In this document: positions 55,269 through 64,000 of the stretch, piece after piece | Numbering within the stretch: the stretch's first letter is position 1 | Layout: each line of letters begins with the position of its first letter | Assembly: GCA_033725935.1 (NCBI GenBank) | Contig: MU867094.1 | Location: 186,001 to 250,000 of the forward strand | Direction: 5' to 3' | Length of the DNA: 64,000 nucleotides | Source of the DNA: Cladorrhinum sp. PSN259 | Taxonomy: Eukaryota > Ascomycota > Sordariomycetes > Sordariales > Podosporaceae | Position numbers and translations under genes: made by a program | The notes under the pieces: generated by a model | The model's input: the letters and a program-made list of their open reading frames with translations, nothing else | The model's database searches: none | Told to the model about the DNA's origin: nothing

Positions 55269-57186
55269 GTTGACTTGATGAACAAAAAAGGAGTGTGTGA
55301 CCCGAAGGAAGACAGCGGCCGCGGATGCTGATGAACAAAACTCACAGGTCGCTCGCTGTATGAGACATCACAGGGTTCTTATAATGCCTCTCATCATCTA
55401 AACTCACATTGCCTCCCCACACATTCCCAAGATAGTGTCTCACTGTTCCTGCAGGGACGCAGGAACGGCGAATACCCGACCCTCCCTCGTGGGTAACGAT
55501 AGCCTAGAACGGCTAGTGGGGAAGTATTGAGCGGGCCAAGGCTGCGATGATGATCTGTGTTTTGAACATCGTCTTGGCCGAAAGGGGAGAGTATCGCCGG
55601 TCGTTGTTGGTGGTGCCCAGGTGGAACATGCTGCACACAAAGTCAGATTCCCAAAAAAAAACATGTATCTATCTGCTTGGAAGTCGATATTCGGCTCATT
55701 TACCACCCACAAAGCAGTGTCTGTGCTGATTCCAGCAAAACACTACCAGTACCACAGATGGCGGGATACGGTTGGTGATGCAATCTCATGTGTTCTAGAA
55801 GTCCTCTAGCGTACCATGTCTACGAAGCTATCAGCCATGCGGTAGAATAATGCAGCTCTGGGAATAGAAATGCCAAGAGAGGATAATGTCTGTGTGTTTC
55901 TGCGCAAGAGGGATAAGCCACACTCCAGCAGAGTGGGCATGTGTTTCCCCCTATGTCTCACCAGGGGAACAGAGCTTGTCCGAGTTGCATTCTTTTGTGA
56001 TGGTGGTGGTGATGGTGATGGTGATGGACGATATGAGCCTTGTGGAAGAACTCATTGACACGTGCGTGAGGAATCCGCATGCAAAGAAGCAACTGTTTGG
56101 TTGTTGGCTGCATATATCACCTGCATCTGAGATCTGCACCTGCCACGAGCTCCTTCGGCCGATGTAAGGCCAACGGTCTGAAGAAAAAGGAAGGTACATA
56201 CCTGCAGCGAAGGTTTTGAGGGCCCTCATCTTTCTGACCCCCACAAACCCCAAATCAGCACAAATGGCCGTGCATTAACAGTGGAATTGAGGCTCGGAGA
56301 TTTCTTCAAGAAACCCACGGACCCTCTCACCCAAGCATCGCTTGCAAGCGACGAGCAACAGCAACCCAAACTATCCGTGTTCATGTTCCATCGTGCAGCA
56401 AACCTCGTCGGTCGCCTTCGCGCTGCAACTTCCACATTTGTATGTCTGCTCCGACGATGCGCACGAATCAGTATACGCGTGCCGGATGTCTTCGCCCTGT
56501 CCACAATTCAATACTGCGACGGCCATGATCCTGATAAGATGCTACTCTCCAACCGGGCCGGTTGCTGTCGACGTCACTCTGCTTTCTTGGGGGGGAGCAA
56601 TACAAGGTTCCCCGCCTTCGATTTCTGGAGTTTGGGCGGTAGCCAAGAATTACTTTGCGACACTCCTCCACACCTTATGTGACACCACATCCAAAAGTTG
56701 AAGGAAGAAGGGAGAGTTCTTTTGAGATGGAAGGCATAGAAGAAAAACAAGATGTGGAAATTTGATGTTATTAAACTATAGGCAACGATCTACAGCTGAA
56801 AGGGAGGCGACCCAGTATTAAGCCCACACGGCATTGTCGATCTATGGTTGGACATAAACGGACGAATCAGAATCGACATCACCGATCCTTGATTCTGGAT
56901 ATGGAATATAGGTTACACCGGCAATCTTGAAGCGGCAGAGGATCATTTCCCAATGCTCCCCCGATGGCCATGTGCCTGATGGTTACGGCGAGTAAACGAC
57001 TCCAATGCAACCAGCTGGGGGAGCATCATGAGATACCCCGCTGAGACCTGTGGTTCCCTGTGCCCGGTTTGTGAGTGCCGGTCACAAGCCTCCACCTACT
57101 CTGAATAAATAACAAGGTTGACGGCCCGCAACCGCTTTTCGATCCAATCTCCAGACCGCGCGCGGTTCTTGAGATCCACGGTCAAG
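55269..57186. promoter_or_regulatory. Divergent intergenic region of the lipase and GH3 genes
   Basis: The lipase (minus) and the GH3 beta-glucosidase (plus) are transcribed away from each other, 1.9 kb apart, so their promoters lie here. Features include TATAA at 55380-55384 (as TTATA on the minus strand), a GAT/GGT-rich repeat near 56000-56030 and two CreA-type motifs near the GH3 start. No gene is supported. Confidence 0.45.
57015..57041. promoter_or_regulatory. Pair of CreA/CRE-1-type sites before the GH3 gene
   Basis: CTGGGG at 57015-57020 (plus) and GCGGGG at 57036-57041 (minus strand) both fit the SYGGRG consensus of the carbon catabolite repressor. They are about 150-170 bases upstream of the GH3 start. 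Such pairs are common in promoters of cellulolytic genes, but the motif is short and chance matches are frequent. Confidence 0.35.
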
Positions 57187-60013
57187 ATGGCGGTTGCAAG
57201 CACGTTAAGGCTTTCGCTCACCTTGGGTGCCGCTTTTGCGCCCCTCTCACTCGGTGGTCCTGCTGTCGGCCCAAGAGACTCAGTTCCACCAGGGTTCGTT
57301 GCAAAGCCCTACTACCCAGCGCCTCACGGAGGATGGGTAGACTCGTGGAAAGATGCTTACGCCAAAGCCGAGGCTTTGGTCTCGCAGATGACCTTGGCTG
57401 AGAAGACAAACATTACCTCAGGCATTGGTATTTTCATGGGTAAGCCCCTCATCATGAGCATGACCCTTTTCCGTCATCGCAGATAACTGACAACTATATA
57501 GGGTGAGTGATGAACAGACAAGCCCAGCGTTATCATTTGCATGTGACTGACCATTTAGACCATGTGTTGGCAACACGGGAAGCGCAGAACGTGTCGGGTT
57601 TCCGAGACTCTGCCTTCAAGACTCTGCTCTTGGTGTGGCGTCGGCCGATCTTGTCACTGCTTTCCCGGCCGGCATCACCACAGGTGCTACTTTCGACAAG
57701 GCTTTGATCTACGCTCGTGCTGTGGCCATCGGCAAGGAGTTCCGCGGAAAGGGTACGAACATCTATCTGGGGCCTTCAGTTGGCCCCCTAGGCAAGAAAC
57801 CTCTAGGCGGACGCAACTGGGAGGGCTTTGGCTCTGATCCTGTTCTGCAAGCCAAGGCTGGTGGGCTCACCGTCAAGGGTGTTCAGGAGCAGGGCATCAT
57901 TGCGACTATCAAGCATTTTATTGGAAATGAGCAGGAGATGTACCGCATGTACAACCCTTTTATGCCCGGATACAGTGCAAATATAGGTATGTCAGCACGT
58001 CTATTTTCACCAAAACGAGCTCGAGACTAAAAAGTTACTGTAGATGATAGAACTCTTCACGAGATTTATCTCTGGCCGTTCGCCGAGGCAGTGCACCAAG
58101 GTGTTGGTGCAGCGATGACTGCTTACAACGCCGTCAACGGTTCTGCTTGCTCTCAACACAGCAACCTCATCAACGGCATTCTCAAGGATGAGCTTGGATT
58201 CCAGGGCTTTGTCATGTCAGATTGGCTTTCCCACATCGCAGGTGTCGACTCTGCCCTTGCCGGTCTCGATATGAATATGCCTGGGGATACAAACATTCCC
58301 CTGTTTGGATTCAGCTTATGGCATTATGAGTTGAGTAGAGCAGTTTTGAACGGCTCAGTTCCACTGGATAGACTGAACGACATGGTCACCAGAATTGCCG
58401 CTTCTTGGTATAAGCTGGGACAAGACAAGGACCACCCACCTCCCAACTTCTCTTCAAACACCCGCGACAAGAATGGCCTTCTCTACCCGGCTGCGCTCTT
58501 GTCACCCTCTGGACAGGTCAACTGGTTCGTCAACGTTCAAGAGGATCACTATCTTGTGGCGCGCCAGGTCGCTCAGGACGCCATCACTCTGTTAAAGAAC
58601 AACGGCAGTGCTCTCCCACTGTCCACATCTCAGAAGATCAAGGTGTTCGGAACAGCAGCTGCAGTCAATCCAGATGGTCCAAACGCATGCATGAACAGGG
58701 CCTGCAATAAGGGAACACTCGGTATGGGCTGGGGATCAGGTGTGGCAGACTATCCTTACCTGGACGACCCAATTTCCGCCATTAGAAAGCGCGTCTCTGG
58801 CGTCGAGTTCTCCAACAGCGACAGCTTCCCCTGGTTCCACCCCACGCCATCACCTGATGATGTGGCTATCGTCTTCATCACCTCCGACGCAGGTGAAAAC
58901 AGCTTCACCGTCGAAGGAAACAACGGAGACCGCAACAGCGCTAAGCTGGCAGCATGGCACAACGGCGACGAGCTCGTCAAGAAGGTCGCAGAGAAGTACA
59001 GCAACGTGGTGGTCGTAGCCCAGACCGTCGGCCCCCTCAACCTCGAGCAATGGGTTGATCTTCCCCAAGTCAAGGCCGTCCTCTTCCAACATCTTCCAGG
59101 CCAAGAAGCCGGAGAATCCCTCGCCAACGTCCTCTTCGGTGATGCCTCTCCCGCCGGCCACCTCCCCTACTCAATCACCAAGAAAGACGACGACTACCCC
59201 GAAAGCCTCGCCAACCTCCGCGGCTTCGCTTTCGGTCAGGTCCAAGACACCTACAGCGAAGGTCTCTACATCGACTACCGCTACCTCAACAAGAACAAAA
59301 TCAAGCCTCGCTTCGCCTTCGGCCACGGCCTCAGCTACACAACATTCAACTACACCAGCGCAACCATCACCCCCGTCACTCAACTCTCCCTCGTGCCCCC
59401 TGCCCGTGCGCCCAAGGGCTCAACTCCCACATACTCAACCACGATCCCCCCAGCGTCGGAAGCAATCTGGCCGTCAAACTTCAACAGGATCTGGCGATAC
59501 CTCTACTCCTGGCTAGACGAAAAGGAAGCAAACGAGGCCTACAGCATCGGCAGCACGGGATCCAAAAAGTACGCATACCCAGCGGGCTACAGCACCGTTC
59601 AAAAACCCGGTCCTGCCTCTGGCGGAGGCGAAGGCGGGAACCCCGCGCTTTGGGACGTGGCCTACGAGGTTTCCGTGACCGTCAGGAACACTGGATCAAA
59701 GTACCCCGGTAAAGCCTCCGTGCAGGCTTATTTGCAGTACCCCGAGGGAACCCCCTACGATACACCCATCGTTCAGCTGAGGGACTTTGAAAAGACTTCT
59801 GAGCTGAAGCCTGGTGGTGGTGAGGAGACGGTTACGTTGAAGTTGACGAGGAAGGATCTTAGCGTGTGGGACGTCGAGTTGCAGAATTGGGTTGCGCCGG
59901 GTTTTGATGGGAAGAGATACACTATCTGGCTGGGAGAGGCTAGTGATAAGCTGTTTACGGCTTGTTACACTGATACGGGGAAGTGTGAGGGTGGGTTGAC
60001 GCCTCCTGTTTAG
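57187..60013 (+). CDS. Secreted GH3 beta-glucosidase
   Basis: Exons 57187-57439, 57502 (a single base), 57559-57986 and 58044-60013 give 883 residues. Introns are 62, 56 and 57 nt. The enzyme releases glucose from cellobiose and other beta-glucosides. A signal peptide covers about 1-23. Family 3 features: AYAKAEALVSQMTLAEKTNIT, GPCVGNTG, KHFIGNEQE, the catalytic nucleophile Asp287 in GFVMSDW, and SDAGEN...VEGNNGDRN, in which the Glu of the SDAGEN segment is the likely acid/base. The second domain begins around AQDAITLLKNNGSALPLS, and a fibronectin III-like domain closes the protein (VTVRNTGSKYPGKASVQAYLQYP). The annotated ATG is the first in frame; upstream sequence is open but lacks ATG. The one-base exon is required to keep the frame between FM and GPCVGNTG. 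Confidence 0.9.
57502..57502 (+). other. Single-nucleotide exon of the GH3 gene
   Basis: The base G at 57502 lies between ...CTATATAG (end of the intron 57440-57501) and GTGAGTGATG (start of the intron 57503-57558). Each flanking intron has its own donor (GTAAGC, GTGAGT), a branch site of CTGAC type (actgacaac, gtgactgacc) and an acceptor (TAG). Joining ATG G + G + A CCA TGT gives M-G-P-C, as in the family motif GPCVGNTG. No single canonical intron keeps the frame. Confidence 0.7.
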
Positions 60014-60490
60014 TTACCTAGCTGGAAGGGATGAATGTTTCAGTAAAGGATTGAGATGTAGAACAGGAACAGTGGCGTTTTGTTGTGAATGTTAGCATTA
60101 GCAAGAAGCTTGATAAATTTAATGTTTCATGTCTGTACTTTGTTGAGCAATGTGTTTAGGTATGCTTGTTGCGTCAAGTATACTACCACCGAAGGGAGAA
60201 CCTTGCCCCCCTCAAGTCCATGTCTAATAGGACTCGCCTCAGTTCCCTTGACAAGTAAGTACATGGCATGTATAGACATAACAGTTGTCCGAGACATCAT
60301 CAGCACGTTAAGCAAATGTGCCAGAGCGTTGGATTCCGCTTTGCTATGACGGGGAAGGTAAAATAACTGCAAATCAACCACCACCACCTTTCTGTGTGTA
60401 TGTTGATCTGCTATTTCCCAATTCCAATTATAATCCCCTCAGTACTGAGAACCCCTTGAAAATAACGATAAAGAAGCATTTTCATCCACC
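60014..60490. other. Convergent intergenic region
   Basis: Lies between the ends of the GH3 gene (plus) and the RAM2 gene (minus). No feature is supported. Confidence 0.5.
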
Positions 60491-62454
60491 TTATGCCGCA
60501 GAAGGAACCTCCTTCAAAGCCTGCCTCCTCCACTGCCAATACCCATCCCGAATCCGATCCCACTTCTCGGCCAACCTCGTCAGACACAAGTCAGCCTTAG
60601 CCTTATCCCCCTTTTCGGCGTAAATCTCGGCAAGCATGTCAAGCGCGTGCGTGCTCTTGACAACCTCAGCACCATCATGATCATCATCAACATCTCCACC
60701 CAACTTATCAACAAACTGTTTCGCAAACTCTTCCACGCTCCCAAACTTCCTCCCTCCCTTTACCAGCACACCCCGTAGGTAATTCCACCCGCTCTGGTTC
60801 TGAGGCGCGAGCAGGATCTTCTCCTGGGCGTACTCGACCTCCCTGTCAATCAGCTCCTTCGGTATCTTGGGGTCAACCTCAGAAGCGGCCAACCCAACAG
60901 TCGCATGATCCGGGTTCGAGAATACCAAAAAGAACCTGTGAGACCAGGCCGAGTTATTCCGCACGTCGGCGTCGATCATTTCCTCGATGGCCTGAAGCTC
61001 ATCCCCGTTACCCCACTGCTTCAGCTTGCCGACCAGGTATGATCTATAAGACCAGACGTGATAGTTTTTGGTGTCCTCATCCAAGATAGTCTTGAGAAAG
61101 TCCCTCTCCTTGATAGCAAACTTCTCAACCGCTTCGGCGTCCCCCTCGATCGTCGGGTAGTAATTCTCAACCAGCAAGTGCCGATGATGCCAGATCTGGT
61201 AGTTCTTTAGATTCTCCAGCGCAACGGCGTTTAGCCACTCAAACTCGTCAAGAATGGGCAGCTTGAGCGCAAATAAATTGGCCGCGCGGTAAAGCCAAAC
61301 CGTGTAATGCGACGGGTTAAGTCCAATAATGTACTCGGTCAGCCGGATGCACCGCTCCGAGTACTCCTTGGCCTGCATCACTGCCCTCAGGTACGCCATA
61401 GCTATCGTCACTCGTCAGCAACAAAACCCCATCCCTTACCCCCTTTTCTCTAGGAAGTTAACTCACCCTCAGCGTAATCCCTACTATAAGCAATCGCCGC
61501 CAACGCTCCCTCAACCTCCTCCACGAAAACAGGCGTCACATCATCCCACTCTGGATCCAACGCCAGCCTCCCATCTTTACCAACCCCACCACCATAAAGT
61601 TCCCTCTTCAACGAAGCCATCTCTCTTCTCCTCGCCTTTTCTTCTTCAAACTCCTGCTCGGTAACGATAACGCCTGCTACCCCTCTTCGTTCTCTAGCCC
61701 GTAACTCCCTAAACCGTCGACTCAGCAAATCCAAGCAACTCAACCTGAGCTGCTTTTCTCTTCTGGCCTCAAATTCCGCAAGAGTATACCCCGATACTTC
61801 TTTTCCCCGTCCGTCCACGCCCCACGACTTGGCCGTCCGAGCTTTTGATTTCTTGATGCGCTTTACGGGAAGACTCAGATCGCAGACTGGTTTCCACAGC
61901 TCTTTGAGTGGTTTGGCGCCGAATAACCTGTTCCAAATTGCTGTTTTCGCCGAGGGGGTGGGTGAGTACCGTGATATGAGGGAGGCGGAGAACCAAGCGA
62001 TTTGGTCTGGTTTGGATAAAGTGGATAGTGTTTTGTTGTTGGGTGGTGAAGAGAGCGAATAAGGGTTTGTGATGTCGGTTCGGAGGCGTGATTGTTCGAG
62101 GATTGTGGATGGTACGGCGGCGCTTTGGGTAGTAGGCACAATCACGGGTACTTTTGTTGAAGCCGATGCTTGTGCAGTCGCAAGAGTAGAGGTTGCCGCT
62201 GCGTACGAGGATGGTTTAATGTTTGCTTTATCAATCACAATATGAACAAAGTCAGCTTTTGGCAAAGCTCAAAAATGGGGTTTATTCGAAGAATCACGAC
62301 CCGATGCGCAGTATAATAGGAAAAAGAATAAATAAAAAGAAGACTACCCAGAACCGAAAGTGGAAATCAAAGGAGGGAAAGAGAGAAAGGGGAGTTAGTT
62401 CTCACCGTCAGTCGATGCTTTGGGCTTTTGCGCCGACTTTCCTTTCGGCGGCAT
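60491..62454 (-). CDS. RAM2: Protein farnesyl/geranylgeranyl transferase alpha subunit (RAM2) with N-terminal extension
   Basis: Shared alpha subunit of protein farnesyltransferase and geranylgeranyltransferase I, which attach isoprenoids to CaaX proteins such as Ras and Rho. Exons on the minus strand: 62454-62406, 62255-61467 and 61401-60491 (introns 150 and 65 nt), 582 residues. The classical part starts at LALDPEWDDVTPV (about residue 240) and ALAAIAYSRDYAEAMAYLRAV. It continues with prenyltransferase alpha (PPTA) repeats: NPSHYTVWLYRA, NYQIWHHRHLLVE, NYHVWSYRSYLV, NNSAWSHRFFLV, NQSGWNYLRGVL. Yeast Ram2 is 316 residues and human FNTA 379, so about 240 residues between the start (MPPKGKSAQKPKASTD) and this part are extra. 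They are basic, contain IWNRLFGAKPLKELWKP and are unknown to me. A long alternative intron that skips them would keep frame but needs an AAG acceptor. Confidence 0.85.
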
Positions 62455-63156
62455 GACGGGGAAAGCAGCTGCGGGTGGTTTCAAATTTGTTTGCCTCTTT
62501 TTTTCTTTGGGAGAAAGTTCACAAAACACGGGTCGGGCAATGCATCAGCGTGGTCGTTTAAGGTTGGGGAAGGGGGGGAAGCTCTCAATCAATGGCGGGG
62601 TCTGCTTGGTGGTCGTTGGGCGGGCCGTGGAAACACAAGCTCTCTCCACAGCCCCTCCATCACCCCACAAAAACAGCGGGTAACGGGTACCTCAATAAGA
62701 CAATCACAATGGTGTGTCAAAGACAACAATATCAAGCAGGTGCAATAAACCGTTTGCAGCTTTTAAGAGGACTGTAATACATAGCTAAATACAAGTAACT
62801 GGGAGAATATAAACCAAGCATACATATAAGACAATAATAAACATGAATAGATAGACTAATAACCAAGAGCTAACAGGCGTTGACGCTGTCCAAAAACGTC
62901 AGGAGAAAATCGAGAGCTCAAAACATGTCTCCTAACTTTTTCTATCCAAGTTAATTTTCCCACCGCTCCGTTTGTCCATCCACTTTCAGAAATTCCCAGC
63001 AATTAAAAACTTCCAGCCAAGAATAATACAACCAGCTTCTCCAAACATCCTGCCTGCCTTGTGCGTGCTTTTCAAGAATTAATAGCGTCCCTCCATTACA
63101 AAAATAAGTGCAGAGAAGGAGACAGAGATAAGATGGGTAGATATTAAAAACCAATA
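62455..63156. other. Spacer between RAM2 and ERG12
   Basis: Contains the promoter of RAM2 and the 3' flank of ERG12 (both on minus). The part next to ERG12 is AT-rich. No gene is supported. Confidence 0.45.
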
Positions 63157-64000
63157 CTAGCTCTCCACGTTCCAGAACTTCCACCCTTTCCTCTCTCCAG
63201 CGCCACCAAGGACGCCCACCATCCTCTCAACACCATCATTACCCTGGGCACTCAAAAACTTGTCCAGGTCAATCTCCATTCCGCCCTCATCGTCTTCGGC
63301 TGTCCCGTTCTTCAAGACTGCTGGCCACAACACACCGACGCCATCTCCGCCCAGCGTGGTCTCAAACTTCTGGTAGCCCTCTTGGTCGAGTTGCTCCTCC
63401 AAGCGATCCAGCTTCTCCCTAGGAACGCCGGGTCTGAGCAAGGTAATGGAACATCCGCCGCCGCCAGCACCCGTCAACTTAGTCCATCCTATGCCTTGAT
63501 GATCCACCAGCTCGCGCACGCGCTCCAACCTTGGGTGTGATACGCCCAGTGACACCAGCAAACCGTGGTTGATAGTCATCAGTTCGCCCACCTGGCGCAG
63601 GCATTCCTCATCCGTTGTGTCAAAATCCGGTTGTTTTATGATTTCCGCTGCGGAATCTGTGACTTTGTCGATGGCGTCCAGGATGCTACCGACCAACTTT
63701 GGATGCGCATCCCTGAGCTTCCCAACCTTTGCCACCTCGTGTGCCGTAGACTTGGCCGTGCGCGTGTCCACAAGAAGCAATGGCAGTTCGGGGAAATCCC
63801 AGAGAGGTTTTACCAAAGGTGGCTTGGTATAGTCGGTTCTCTGGAAAAGAACAGCCTTGCCCTGGGATGCGACAGTATTGTCTACGCCAGACGGATTGCC
63901 GTGAATAAACATCTCGTAGACGAGTGCCCACCTGTTGATGCGCTCAATTTGGAGCCGGGCTTCGTCGGGCGGTTGGTCCGGGTGTGGGCCTGAGAGCGTT
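63157..64000 (-). CDS. ERG12: Mevalonate kinase (C-terminal part, continues past the window)
   Basis: Phosphorylates mevalonate to 5-phosphomevalonate, an early step of the isoprenoid and sterol pathway in the cytosol. The window holds about 280 codons in one exon, reading in from the right edge; yeast Erg12 is 443 residues. GHMP kinase features: EMFIHGNPSGVDNTVA, with the catalytic-region GNPSGVDN, then LLLVDTRTAKSTAHEVAKV, NHGLLVSLGVSHP, and the C-terminal glycine motif WTKLTGAGGGGCSITLL. The tail holds an acidic insert (AEDDEGGMEIDLDK) and ends at KGWKFWNVES. The gene lies in tandem with RAM2 on the same strand; both act in isoprenoid use, although nothing shows shared control. Confidence 0.93.
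   Translation of the reverse strand, partial: TLSGPHPDQPPDEARLQIERINRWALVYEMFIHGNPSGVDNTVASQGKAVLFQRTDYTKPPLVKPLWDFPELPLLLVDTRTAKSTAHEVAKVGKLRDAHPKLVGSILDAIDKVTDSAAEIIKQPDFDTTDEECLRQVGELMTINHGLLVSLGVSHPRLERVRELVDHQGIGWTKLTGAGGGGCSITLLRPGVPREKLDRLEEQLDQEGYQKFETTLGGDGVGVLWPAVLKNGTAEDDEGGMEIDLDKFLSAQGNDGVERMVGVLGGAGERKGWKFWNVES

Noticed and set aside
57118..57186. N-terminal extension of the GH3 protein from an upstream TTG
   Set aside because: No ATG in that part; the ATG at 57187 is followed directly by a normal signal peptide.

Overview
The window is nuclear DNA of a filamentous ascomycete, most likely a sordariomycete and probably of the order Sordariales. The basis is short GT-AG introns (about 51-185 nt) with CTRAC-type branch sites, intron-poor genes, clear orthologues of vib-1 and ham-2 side by side in one orientation, and secreted WSC-domain and glycoside hydrolase genes. 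There are no bacterial-style operons and no recognisable transposon, rRNA, tRNA or CRISPR. One 10-N scaffold gap lies at 15148-15157 between G-rich and C-rich tracts.

Left part (1-10.3 kb): the 3' end of an EBP/EXPERA-family gene (sterol-isomerase-like), a seven-transmembrane protein of unknown function with a long cytoplasmic tail, and a divergent pair made of a dolichyl-diphosphatase (CAX4 type, minus) and an RWD-RBR E3 ubiquitin ligase of the RNF14/Itt1 family (plus). From 10.3 to 23.5 kb there is a 13 kb stretch in which I can support no gene. It ends at the start of an NDT80/PhoG-type transcription factor that I take to be vib-1.

Middle (23.5-40.3 kb): vib-1, a small charged DUF2011-like protein and the STRIPAK subunit ham-2 (FAR11/STRIP type) lie in tandem. 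They are followed by a convergent MARVEL-type tetraspan protein and a secreted heme peroxidase fused to four WSC domains. The block joins heterokaryon incompatibility and protease control (vib-1) with hyphal fusion (ham-2).

Right part (40.3-64 kb): a Zn2Cys6 regulator of the cutinase/fatty-acid (CTF1/FAR) family, a GAS2-domain protein with an in-frame stop just upstream of its usable start, a secreted class-3 lipase, a secreted GH3 beta-glucosidase whose reading frame needs a one-nucleotide exon, protein farnesyl/geranylgeranyl transferase alpha subunit (RAM2) with a long extra N-terminal region, and the 3' part of mevalonate kinase (ERG12). The lipase, GH3 enzyme, peroxidase and CTF1-like regulator suggest growth on plant material, although nothing here shows that they are co-regulated.

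Exon coordinates were derived by hand from splice motifs and checked by frame: every complete multi-exon model sums to a multiple of three and ends in a stop. Family names come from visible motifs. No database search was possible.
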